Source of the DNA: Salminus brasiliensis
Lineage: Eukaryota; Chordata; Actinopteri; Characiformes; Bryconidae
Assembly (NCBI RefSeq): GCF_030463535.1
Contig: NC_132879.1
Location: forward strand, 31,914,133 to 31,978,132
Length of the DNA stretch: 64,000 nucleotides
Reading direction: 5' to 3'
Part shown: one piece after another, positions 39,693 through 50,700 of the stretch
How the letters are laid out: each line of letters opens with the position of its first letter
Numbering within the stretch: the first letter of the stretch is position 1
Notes under the pieces: model-generated
What the model was told of the DNA's origin: nothing
Database searches by the model: none
The model's input: the letters and a program-made list of their open reading frames with translations, nothing else
Program-made: the position numbers and the translations under genes

Positions 39693-40003
39693 CACGCACT
39701 ATTTCATCTGTATATATATATATTTTTTTCCTTATATTTCTATATTTCTATATTTTCATATTTTTATATTTTATTTTTTAACTTAAATTTAACTTAAATG
39801 TAACTTATTCTATTTTTATTTTTATTTTATTTTTCTTTTGCACTTTACTTCATTAAGTTAAGGTTTAGTTAAGTTTAAATTTGGATCTTTATTGTATAGC
39901 TTTGATGTGGGCAGACTGTCAAAAAAGCATTTCACTGCAAGTTATACTGTGTATTACTATGTATGTGACAAATAAAATTTGATTTGATTTGATTTGATTT
40001 GAA
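37776..40003 (+). mobile_element. 5'-truncated L2-type (CR1/L2 group) LINE
   Basis: A reverse-transcriptase-bearing body is followed by a non-coding 3' region with (AT)n/(AC)n (about 39626-39720) and a TTTGA-repeat tail (about 39973-40001), the latter typical of fish L2 elements. The endonuclease half of ORF2 is missing, as expected for 5' truncation during insertion. It sits inside the left segmental duplicate, directly after the CACTAGCGGCT boundary. Confidence 0.8.
37777..39472 (+). pseudogene. LINE ORF2 reverse-transcriptase domain, one frameshift
   Basis: The region encodes the linker and RT of a LINE polymerase. From 38060 to 39472 one frame runs 470 codons without a stop. It shows VGPDGICGRVL, FAYRPNRSTDDA, FVDYSSAFNT, GAPQGCVLSPLLYSLYTSDC and the catalytic FADD, followed by a thumb-like C-terminal part ending QAIRALNGDRD. 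The upstream part (37777 to about 38060) is in another frame, so a single indel near 38060-38075 breaks the ORF. The RT motifs look uneroded, so insertion is fairly recent. It cannot move by itself because the endonuclease is absent. Confidence 0.85.
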
Positions 40004-40460
40004 AGAATATCTCACTTTTCAAAATGACATAATATTGTTCATTGCCAGTGTGATGCCAGTGCTGCTGTAAATATCTTTATAAGAGAATCCAATAATTCTG
40101 CACCTGACTGCATCATTATGTAAAGAAAAAAAGCCATCCCACAGTCTCTATTCATTTCTATTTTTTGTTGAGCTAGGTTGAGATGGCACCCCCAGAAGAG
40201 GAGAGTGTTAGTGAGAAAGAGTTAAAGTGTCCACTCTCTCTGGATTGGGGCAATAGGTTGTGTGTTATTAGAATGAGAAGTAATGTAGCATCGCTATGAC
40301 AGTCATCACTGCGAGTGAGTGTGAAAGTTGTGTGTTGGGTCGTTGGAGACATCATTAGTCTGGTCAGGGCTCTGAAAAGAAAGACAGTTGGGCTTGGGCT
40401 GTGTAAAATGAGGAGTGTTGTTCCTGTGATGACTGCTGTGAATGAAGGTGGTTGAGCAGA
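40004..40460. other. Sequence between LINE and tmem249 fragments
   Basis: Nothing recognised beyond short chance frames. Confidence 0.4.
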
Positions 40461-40469
40461 ATGGGCGTG

Positions 40470-40997
40470 AATGTTTTCCATTCAGGAGGGAAAATGAAGG
40501 TCAGTGACAACAAGAATGAGGTTCTTCCAGATGTACCAGACAGTTGGAGACTCCACTTTACAGATGATTTGAATGCAGTAGTTTAAATGAATGTCTGAAC
40601 TCTGTTGATGTGTGTGTTTGCAGTATTTGTGCTGGAATACTTTCGTAAAAAAGAAAGGCTGAATATAAAGAAGGAAGCATTTGACGTTAAACTGATCTGC
40701 AGATCTGGACCTGGATCATCAGATGATTAGGATGATCAAACCTTTTACTTACATCTGTATTCTCCAGGAGTTCTCATACAGTCTCTTTTTTATATCCAAA
40801 TTAGGACCACCATGCGTTTGTAGTGTTGGCTGTTTTCAGTCTTTTCTTCTCCATATGGCTGATGTGGTCTGGGGCCTTCCCTCGGCGCCTTGTAATAGAC
40901 AGCCAAAAGCAGGAGTACGGGTATTATGTTTGGAACATTTTACTGAAGCGTGCTCCCCTTCAGCAGCTCTGCATCAGACTGAGGGCACATACACTAT
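40470..40997 (+). pseudogene. tmem249: tmem249 fragment A1 (exons 1-3, broken)
   Basis: It holds the 3' end of exon 1 (to about 40498), the first about 25 bp of exon 2 (from 40624), which then stops abruptly and joins intron 2 text, and an open exon 3 (40805-40997) reading LFFSIWLMWSGAF and RNILLKRAPLQQ-like sequence. Loss of most of exon 2, including its membrane segment and donor, makes it non-functional. Exons 4 and 5 are absent; the sequence passes at about 41050 into the upstream flank of copy A2. Confidence 0.8.
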
Positions 40998-41122
40998 GTA
41001 AGTCTTTCTCGGATTTATCCACTGTGATATCAAACCAAAGCCTTTAAACAGTGCTCATACTTTCTGCAGTAGTAGTATTTTTGTTGTGGTCATAGTTGTT
41101 TTTTTATTTTCATCACAGAATC

Positions 41123-42539
41123 ATGAAATCAACCATTTTTAGCAACATTGAAAACGCTCTTCATGAAAGTCCTGAGCAGGCCCTGATTAAGAAGATGAAG
41201 AAGACCAGCCGGTTTCCATTCAGGAGGGAAATGAAAGTCAGTGACAACAAGAATGAGGTTCTTCCAGATGTTCCAGACAGTTGAAGACTCCACTTTACAG
41301 ATGATTTGAATGCAGTCGTTTAAATGAATGTCTGAACTCTGCTGATGTGTGTGTTTGCAGTATTTGTGCTGGAATACTTTCATGAAAACCTCTGGTATGG
41401 TTTTCTGCTCTTCATGGTCTCTGTAATCGGAACTGCAACGTACTTCAGCACTGGTGAGTAAAGACTCCAAAGTACCTATTATTCACTGTATGTTCAGTAA
41501 CTGAATAGATCAGATTGACTGAAGAAAGGCTTAATATAAAGAAGGAAGCATTTGACGTATAACTGATCTGCAGATCTGGACCTGGATCATCAGATGATCA
41601 GGATGATCAGCCCTTTTACTTGCAGCAGTACTTTTCCAGGAGTTCTCATACAGTGTCTTTTTATATCCAAATTAGGACCACCATACGGTTGCAGCGTAGA
41701 CTGTTTTCAGTTTTTTGTTCTCCGTGTGGGTGATGTGGTCTCGGGCCTTCCGTCAGGAGTACAGGTTTTATGTTCGGAACATTTTACCTAAGCATTCTCC
41801 CCTTCAGCAGCTCTGCATCGCTGAGGTCACATAAACTATGTAAGTCTTTCTCTGATTTATCAGATATCAAATATCAAACCAAAGCCTTTATGGAAGCTCC
41901 TTTCTCTGTTCTCACTAATCACTTCATGCATCAGATGATAGAAGAGCTTCTTGAAGTGTTCAGTCTGTTAATGTGCTGATTCATATTTTGGGGAGTAAAT
42001 TGCATGGCTTTATGAGACCATATGTCTGTCTATTCTTTTTCAGCCCAGGGAAAGGTGAAGTTTAGACTGATCCTAATGGGACAGGAGATGGAAGCCATTG
42101 GACTCAGCAGATTTATGAACACCAGTGAGGTACAGAACAAATCAATGCAGACATAAATTAGCCTGAAAATAAACCACAAATTAAAAGATTTTATACTACA
42201 TGTTATTCGTTAAGGGGAATTGTAGCACACACTAGTGCATCTCAAAAATACAAGATTCTAAAATAGTGAACCAGGGTTCTTGGTATCTGATGTTACATTA
42301 TTAATCAAATATAATTAAGTTGGTAGTTGATTTTTTCAATGAAAGCAAACCAGTGACACCTGTAGATATGATTATTTCTGTGTATACCTTACACTAGTTC
42401 TCTTTTTTCACAGTTACTGAATTGCCAGGGTAGAAGACTAGCCAAGACACTCGGTCTCAACTACCTGGATGATAGAAACATCGCATGGCGTAGGCCTCAT
42501 CTACGCATTGGCATACGCCCCAAAATATTGACAGTGTAA
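41123..42539 (+). pseudogene. tmem249: tmem249 pseudogene A2 (all five exons, damaged)
   Basis: Exons correspond to 41123-41234, 41361-41453, about 41674-41845, 42044-42129 and 42414-42539. Relative to the intact copy at 61660-63140, exon 1 has lost a base near its donor and the donor context is changed. Exon 2 lacks 7 bp at its 3' end. Exon 3 has a 27-bp deletion over the VIESQKQ region plus a later small shift giving an early TAA. Exons 4 and 5 are nearly identical to the intact copy, including the terminal TAA. So this is a recent pseudogene from duplication, not retroposition, since introns are retained. Confidence 0.85.
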
Positions 42540-42689
42540 AATGCAGAGCTGAAATCAGAAGCACTGAACACTGGCCCTGAGCCAGATGCTAGAGACTCTA
42601 GTAAGTGTTCACACAGTGTGTGCTGATTGCTGGAGATGGCATACAGGTGATTATGAGACCAGTAGGTGATCAGAAGGTCAGGCTGGCAG

Positions 42690-42870
42690 AGTGCTGTTAG
42701 ATGTTATTGGCTTGCTATCCAGTGTCGACCAGAGGAGTCTTGGTTCCTCTCAAGGTTTCTTCCTAATGCATTTAGGGAGTTTTTCCTTGCCACTGTTGCC
42801 CTTGGCTTGCTCACTAAGGGTCTGGACCTGGATTTTTGTAAAGCTGATTTTTATAACATCTGTCATCAAT
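42690..42870 (+). mobile_element. Common teleost dispersed repeat (same family as 36598)
   Basis: 'CCTCTCAAGGTTTCTTCCTA' and 'GGAGTTTTTCCTTGCCACTG' are the reverse-strand version of the 36.6-kb repeat. It is duplicated at 63320-63500. Confidence 0.6.
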
Positions 42871-43800
42871 AGCATTTTACATGCCTTCTTTAACTCAGAG
42901 GCAGCGGAGAATGTTATTGATGCTGCACCAGCCAGGGCTTTCTGGTTGCTCCTGGTCTCATTAAACAGACCCACCGCGTCTTGGAGCTGGTCCACTGGGC
43001 TCCAAGGCATGGGTTCTCAGCCTGCGAGTCTAAAATCCCTGTCTTTAGTGTCCTCGGACTACGAAGATGTCCAGGCGAACTTGAATTAGAAGACGTCTCA
43101 GTTACCATGTGGGTGATCATGAGTTGCTGACTGTCATACTGGCCTTAGAGGAGTGGTGGCACAATGGAGCCAGTCACCCCTTCCTGGTTTGGAAAGGCCA
43201 GTCGGGCACTGTTCTTCACCCTGTTTGACTTTGCATCTTCGTACAGGTCTGGGTGGAACAATGCTGATGCTCTCTTCCGCCAGTAGGAGGCCTCCCCTAA
43301 GGAACAGCCGCCAGCAACCACAGTACCCAAGGCCCGCATAGCATCTCCCATCCAGCTTGGGGTAGAAGCCACAGTATGGCGGGCCCCTAGGAATGAGTCA
43401 GATCTGTGAGGTGGCACTTGTGATTGGCTGTGCTGCCATTAAAGACCAGGTGCTGCAGTTGGGGCAATTTTCCCCTTCATAGCACACCTGTGGGTGGTCT
43501 GTACATTAAAGTTCTGGTGGCCGTGCTTGGACCAAGAGTTATGGGCATACGTGGCAGCTTGTAAGGTATGTACCTGCAACAAGGATCCCGGAACTGAACT
43601 GGCAGGTTTGCTCCACCTGTTATCCATCCTCTCTGGCCCATGGTCTCATGTCTCCATAGACTTTGCCACGGTGTTGCTCTCTTCCCAGGGGCATTACCGT
43701 GATCTTGGTCATGGTTGACTACTTGTCTAAGGCAAGCAAGTTTATTGCTCTACCGACACCCCTGTCGTCCAGGGAGACAGCCATGCTATAACTTTAGCAT
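42871..43800 (+). pseudogene. Decayed Ty3/Gypsy pol fragment (protease, RNase H, integrase pieces)
   Basis: Pieces in order are: a protease-like AAENVIDAAPARAF (the catalytic DSG is replaced by NSE), a linker with SWSTGLQGMGSQ and VSSDYEDVQ, RNase H C-terminal text (ASHPFLVW and NNADAL-like), and integrase N-terminal text (FWWPCLDQELWAYVAACKVC, WSHVSIDF). Stops, frameshifts and a large deletion (most RT) intervene. No LTRs identified. A near-identical copy begins at about 63500, so the fragment predates the block duplication. Confidence 0.75.
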
Positions 43801-45808
43801 GTCCGAGCCCATGGGTTTGCTTAGGATGAGTTATTAGACAGGGCACCCCCTGTAAAGGGCACCCCAATTTGCATAGAACTTACTTTCAATCTTTTTGCTC
43901 AAGATTTCTGAAACTGAAGGCGGTTGAGTGGCCTCACTTCTTTCACTGCTGACCACGATATGATATTTTCTGTGAAGAATTCTGCTGCCCAAGATCTTTG
44001 TCTGCAGCCCCTAAATTCTATTATGGTCATATGTCCCTGGTTGCTCTATGGTATTACCAAAAAACATTATATGTTCTGCAATGTTTTTTAATATATCAGT
44101 GTTTTAGCTAACAAGTTTTCCCCTCAAAGACAGTGTTTAAATGCAGCATAAGCTGATTGATCATAGTCTGATGCTGGCTGTCGAGTATAGCAGTGATTGA
44201 AATGCTGTATATTCTGGTTTGCGGTTGTTTGGTGCTGTATGTTTGTGAATCAGCACAGCATCTCGCATGTGCACTAGTGTTCTGACGTTGCAGTATTGAA
44301 TGACATGGCGATTGATGAAAATGTTGTTTAGTTGTTCTGGTGCATGGATAGAAAATCTGTTAGGTTTAGGTATTTTATTAAACTAGTCTATGTGTAACAG
44401 AGTTACATTAAACAGTTAATAAAATATTAAGTTTCACCAAAATTACTTTTTGGTAAAAAGGGTTCAGGACAAATGTAAATAGTGATTTATGTCTTTATTA
44501 AAAAAAAGCTTACAATTATTTTTAGGGACTTATGAAATATGAGTGAGAGCTCTGAGATGGACGGTGTGTAGCTGCTGAAGTTCCTCATTAGTACATAATT
44601 TAATTGAATTTAATTCGTTATTAATTCTATAAAACATTGTTCTAACACATTATATGAGCAGGTGGTGAATTTTCAGAGTGTAGTTGTGCTTATAAATGCT
44701 GTTTTTATCGAATTACTGCTCAGACATGTGCTTCAGCTAACTGAGCCATGGTAGCAAAGTCGGATTATGAAAATAAATAAACCTCTCATTTCTGCTCATT
44801 TCATTTTTTTAGATGTTCAGCTTGTGTGCTCTGCAGCCGTGTAAGACAAGAGAAGATGAACACTATAAAATCTGTCTCAGGTATGTGCTCCCTAATCTGT
44901 TCCCTCCAGAAATGCGCAGTGCATGTTGCTGCTGCTAGCCACGCAGCACTAAGAGGGTTTATTAGTTCTGCAGTTTGTTCTTTTGTGCAATAAGAAAATA
45001 ATCACTTTTCTCTGTAGTTTTGGGTTTTTTATAATGTGAACAAACTATATGATCTCGTGCCTGTTCTGGGACTATGAAAATTGCTGTGTTAAAAGAAATA
45101 CTGTAAGCTCAGATGAGTGAGAGCTCTGAGATGGACGCTTGTGTGGTCTGCAGCCGTCTAAGACAAGAGAAGATTAACACACTATAAAATCTTTATATCT
45201 TTTCAGAATAAACAGCGGAAAGCGAGCCTTGTTTCTGACTGCTTGATGGCCAAACGGTGGTCGTTACATATGCACCCAGAAGTACAAATAAACTGATTTT
45301 TCCTCTTTACCTCGATCATGAAGAAAATTCATATCTCAGCCTATTTAAAGGCTCGTCGTGATTAGCTGTTTGTGATTTGTCAGTTCTTGTGAAAAATATA
45401 TCTCAGACTTCTTAAGAAGTTTAAAGAAAAAATGACGCCTCTCATTTTCGGACCACTTTTAACTGCCACTACTCTGCGCTCTGTCCGTCTCCTTGTCTTC
45501 TTTACTAACAAGCACGTTTCAGGAAAAGTTCAACATATAGAAACTACTTATAATTGAGGTAACAAATTGCACTTAGTTTGTTTGGGTAGATTTCACCCCA
45601 TATTTTGTATGAAAATTACCTAAATGTAACATGTTTGACACATTATAATAAAAAAGTAAAGTCTATTTAACATTTCTCAATACATTTCACAACAAATGAC
45701 CATAATAAGTGAGTAACATTAACATAAATGTCAAATCTTCATTTACTTCATATTTTTCAGTAAACCATTACTTGTACAGAGAAGGTCAAATTAATATTTA
45801 AAAAAGAA

Positions 45809-45810
<2 letters not shown>

Positions 45811-45872
<62 letters not shown>
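45811..45872. repeat. (AT)n microsatellite
   Basis: About 60 bp of AT dinucleotides in the left palindrome arm. Confidence 0.95.
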
Positions 45873-45875
<3 letters not shown>

Positions 45876-46705
45876 GACCTATAAATAATCAGACACAGGA
45901 TACAATACTAATAATAAAAAAGTACAAAATGTCCTTTTCTATGCATAGTCAGCTGCAACAAAAGATTCTTGATATAGCCATATCCAGGAGGGGAGAAAAA
46001 AAGTTACACAAGAAAACAGTGTGTGCCCTAATATTGGTAAAACAGTTCATTAGTTAATTTAGCTTACATTTAAGGCTGTGGACATTCATGAGCAGCTTTG
46101 TTCTTCAAGCTCCAGAAAACGTTTGAATACTCTATCCCATTAACAGCATACACACTTTGGTTTTGTTTCCACACCCATTCAACGTTTAACAAACGCAATG
46201 TTTTACAATTGAACAATTTTAACAATATATTTATGCTATATTAATTTCTAAATAAACATTTGTTTGTATTCTTTAGCATGCTAGTACAAATTAAAGGCAA
46301 AACCTGACTACCTGCAGGACAGAAATGTGTAATCATAAAATGAATGTATAACATCTGCCCTTAGACCACCTGAATAAAGGGGTGAACCATTCAGATTTTA
46401 ATAATTGTTACTCATCTTCATATTTGCAATATAGGTCTTACATGTTAAGAATTACATATATGTGATCAGGAATTTTGCTTGACAAGTTGTTGTTTAATGT
46501 TAATGTTTAACAAATATTACACTAGAAAGATACCAAACAATGTGTGTTTAAATAATAATAAACATACAATTAAGTAAAGGGCAGGGAATACCCTGATGTT
46601 ACAGTTCTGTAATTGATATGAAAATTAAACAATAGTTTACGTTAAGGGCAATCATATGTGTAACCCTGTGAATACCTCAAGTTGATTTATAATTTAATAA
46701 CATAC

Positions 46706-46853
46706 CTAGCAGTCATGGAAGAGGTCTTTTTGGTGTTCTCCAAGGTACTCCATGAGGCAACAGACAACTGCATCCCTTATTTTCTTAATACTTTGAGACT
46801 GTAATGAGGTGCATTTTAATAACAGGAAATGCTTCTGCAAATTACTCTTGGCA
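46706..46853 (-). pseudogene. Candidate terminal coding fragment of an unidentified gene
   Basis: A minus-strand frame of about 48 codons ends at TAG (46708-46706), with text such as KKIRDAVVCCLMEYLGEHQK and ending LFHDC. The composition looks protein-like and an acceptor-like TTTTTTACAAAAG precedes it. I do not recognise the family; it could be a lone exon of a repeat-encoded protein or chance. Confidence 0.25.
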
Positions 46854-47202
46854 CTTTTGTAAAAAATTAAAAACAAAAACCTAACTTTATACTGAGAGTT
46901 ATACAGGCTGACTGACTGAATTGAGTTGTTTCAGTGAAATATGGAGACCCTATGGAGAGAGTGTCTTATGTTTTTGTACAATCTTGATAAGTAAAACTCA
47001 CACCTTTCCCATTGGCTTCTGGCCATCTATTTGCATACTGGGCCTGCCCCCCATTCCCTCACCATCATTGTAAATTCAGTCCACCAGACTGCCTTCCCCT
47101 TTGTGGTGAGCTGTTGTCTGTTTTGTACTGCAGCTGTTTGGTTTTAGCAGTAATAGTATTACTACTCTTATATATTCTATATACTATACTATTCTTTTTC
47201 AG

Positions 47203-47736
47203 CCCAGTGAAAGGTGAAGTTTAGACTGACCCTAATGGGAAAGGAGATGGACGCTATTGGACTCTATTGGCTATTGGATTTATGAACACCAGTGAGGTAC
47301 AGAACAAATCAATGCAGTCTGCATAAATTAGCCTGAATATGAACCACAAATTAAATTATTATTTAATTGAATTTTATTATAAAATTTTATACTACATTAT
47401 TTACTTATACTTATACTGTTATTCATTAATGGGAATTGTAGCACACACTAGTGCATCTCAAAAATAGAAGATTCTAAAATGGTGAACCAGGGTTTTTGGT
47501 ATCTGATGTTACATAATAAACATTTTTTTTTCAATATAAAATTTAAAGTATAATTAAGTTTGTAGTTGATTTTTCAATGAAAATTTGTTTTTTTTAAAGC
47601 AAACCAGTAACACCTGTAGATATGATTATTTCTGTGTGTATCTTACACTACTTCTTTCTTTTCACAGTTACTGAATTGCCAGGGTAGGAGACTAGCCAAG
47701 ACACTCGGCTTCAACTACCTGGATGATAGAAACATC
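47203..47736 (+). pseudogene. tmem249: tmem249 fragment B (exons 4-5, cut by an inversion junction)
   Basis: An exon-4-like 47203-47296 carries an 8-bp net insertion from a local TATTGGACTC duplication, breaking frame. Exon 5 starts at 47668 and follows the intact copy through the LDDRN codons, then at about 47736 jumps into exon 1 read on the opposite strand. Upstream (46940-47170) matches the 61020-61230 flank of the intact copy, so exons 1-3 were deleted. Confidence 0.8.
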
Positions 47737-50700
47737 TTCATCTTCTTAATCAGGGCCTGCTCAGGACTTTCATGAAGGGCGTTTTCAAGGTTGCTAAAAA
47801 TGGCTGATTTCATGATTCTATGATGAAAACAAAAACACAACTATGACCACTACAAAAATACTACTACTGCAGAAACTGTGAGCACTGTGATCTGTACTTC
47901 AAGAACAGTGCCCACCTGGCCTTTCCAAACCAGGAAGGGGTGAACTGGCTCCATTGACCATAAAGGCTTTGGTTTGATATCACAGTGGATAAATCTGAGA
48001 AAGACTTACATAGTGTATGTGCCCTCAGTCTGATGCAGAGCTGCTGAGGGGGAGCACGCTTCAGTAAAATGTTCCGAAGAAAATACCCGTACTCCTGCTT
48101 TTGGCCGTCTATCACAAGATGCCGACAGAAGGCTCCAGACCACATCAGCCATATGGAGAAGAAAAGACTGAAAACAGCCAATACTGCAACCGCATGGTGG
48201 TCCTAAGTTGAATATAAAATAGAGACTGTATGAGAACTACTGGAAAAGTACTGCTGCAAGTAAAAGGGCTGGTCAGCAGAGTTCAGACATTCATTTAAAT
48301 GAATCTGTAAAGTGGAGTCTTCAACTATCTGGAACATCTGGAAGAACCTCATTCTTGTTGTCACTGACCTTCACTTTCCGCCCTGAATGGAAAACTGCTG
48401 CTCTTCTTCATCTTCTTAATCAGGGCCTGCTCTGGACTTTCATGAAGGGGGTTTTCAAGGTTGCTAAAAATGGCTGATTTCATGATTCTGTGACGAAAAC
48501 AAAAACACAACTATGAACACTACAAAAATACTACTACTGCAGAAACTGTGAGCACTTACATAGTTTATGTTCCCTCAGTCTGATGCAGAGCTGCTGAAGG
48601 GGAGCACGCTTCAGTAAAATGTTCCAAACAAAATACCCGTACTCCTGCTTTTGGCCGTCTATCACAAGACGCAGACGGAATGCTCAAGACAATATCATCC
48701 ATATGGAGAAGACTGAAAACCGCAAGGTGGTCCTAATTTGAATATAAAATAGATACTATATGAGAACTCCTGGAAAGGTACTGCTGCAAGAAAAAGGGCT
48801 GGTCATCCTGATCATCTGAGGATCCAGTTCCAGATCTGCAGATTAGTTTTATTTCAAATGATTCCTTCTTTATGTTTTTTATATTTCTTTAGTCAATCTG
48901 ATCTATTCAGTTACTGAACATACAGTGAATTATAGGTACTTCGGAGTCTTTACAGTGCTGAAGTAAACCATAAACAGCAGAAAACCATATCAGAGGTTTT
49001 CATGAAAGTATTCCAGCACAAACACTGCAAACACACACATCAGCAGAGTTCAGACATTCATTTAAATGACTGCATTCAAATCATCTGTAAAGTGGAGTCT
49101 CGAAATGTCTGGAACATCTGGAAGAACCTCATTCTTGTTGTCACTGACCTTCATTTTCCCTCCTGAATGGAAACCGACTGATCTGTTTCATCTTCTTTAT
49201 AAGGGCCTGCTCAGGACTTTTAGGAGTGGCGTTTTCACGGTTGCTGAAAACGGCTGATTTCATGATTCTGTGATGAAAACAAAAAACAACTATGACCACT
49301 ACAAAAATACTACTACTGCAGAAACTGTGAGCACTGTGATCTGTACTTCAAGAACAGTGCCCACCTGACCTTTCCAAACCAGGAAGGGGTGAACTGGCTC
49401 TATTGAACATAAAGGCTTTGGTTTGATATCACAGTGGATAAATCATTCATTTAAACGACCGCATTCAAATCATCTGTAAAGTGGAGTCTCGAAATGTCTG
49501 GAACATCTGGAAGAACCACATTCTTGTTGTCACTGACCTTCATTTTCCCTCCTGAATGGAAACCGACTGATCTGCTTCATCTTCTTAATCAGGGCCTGCT
49601 CAGACCTTTCAAGGTTGCCGAAAACAGCTGATTTCATGATTCTGTGATGAAAACAAAAAGAGCAACTATCACCACTACAACTCTGACCACTGTGGTTTTC
49701 CTACTAAATAAAAAAAAAATAAAACACATGGTGGTCCTAATTTAAATATAAAAAGATACTGTAGGAGAACTCCTGGAAAAGTACTGCTGCAAGTAAAAGG
49801 GCTGGTCATCCTGATCATCTGATGATCCAGTTCCAGATCTGCAGATCAGTTATATGTCAAATGCTTCCTTCTTTGTATTAAACGTTTCTTCAGTCAATCT
49901 GATCTATTCTGTTACTGAACATACAGTGAATTATAGGTACTTTGGAGTCTTTACTCACCCCCGCACCAGTGCTGAAGTACGTTGCAGTTCCGATTACAGA
50001 GACCATGAAGAGCAGAAAACCATACCAGAGGTTTTTGACGAAAGTATTCCAGCACAAATACTGCAAACACACACATCAGCAGAGTTCAGACATTCACTTA
50101 AACTACTGCATTCAAATCATCTGTAAAGTGGAGTCTCCAACTGTCTGGAACATCTGGAAGAACCTCATTCTTGTTGTCACTGACCTTCATTTTCCCTCCT
50201 GAATGGAAACCGACTGATCTGCTTCATCTTCTTAATCAGGGCCTGCTTAGACCTTTCAAGGTTGCCGAAAACAGCTGATTTCATGATTTTGTGATGAAAA
50301 CAAAAAGAGCAACTATCACCACTACAACTCTGACCACTGCGGTTTTCCTACTAAATAAAAAAAAACCGCATGGTGGTCCTAATTTAAATCTTCTTTATAT
50401 TAAATGTTTCTTCAGTCAATCTGATCTATTCTGTTCCTGAACATACAGTGAATTATAGGTACTTTGGAGTCTTTACTCACCCCAGCACCAGTGCTGAAGT
50501 AAACCATAAACAGCAGAAAACCACACCAGAGGTTTTCATGAAAGTATTCCAGCACAAATACTGCAAACACACACATCAGCAGAGTTCAGACATTCATTTA
50601 AACGACTGCATTCAAATCATCTGTAAAGTGGAGTCTCCAACTGTCTGGAACATCTGGAAGAACCTCATTCTTGTTGTCACTGACCTTCATTTTCCCTCCT

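Larger units (their letters stand above)
43900..47736 (+). repeat. Left arm of a large imperfect palindrome
   Basis: Segments here recur as reverse complements on the right: 43915-44150 with about 56525-56790; 44520-44940 with about 55860-56330; 45115-45260 with about 55545-55690; 46990-47110 with about 54310-54410; 47200-47640 with about 53200-53580. Order is mirrored around about 50.5 kb, with indels. A (AT)n tract lies at 45811-45872. Confidence 0.75.

Noticed and set aside
42691-43089. 132-codon frame as a host gene
   Set aside because: The first part is a dispersed repeat and the second a decayed Gypsy protease region; duplicated at 63308-63715.
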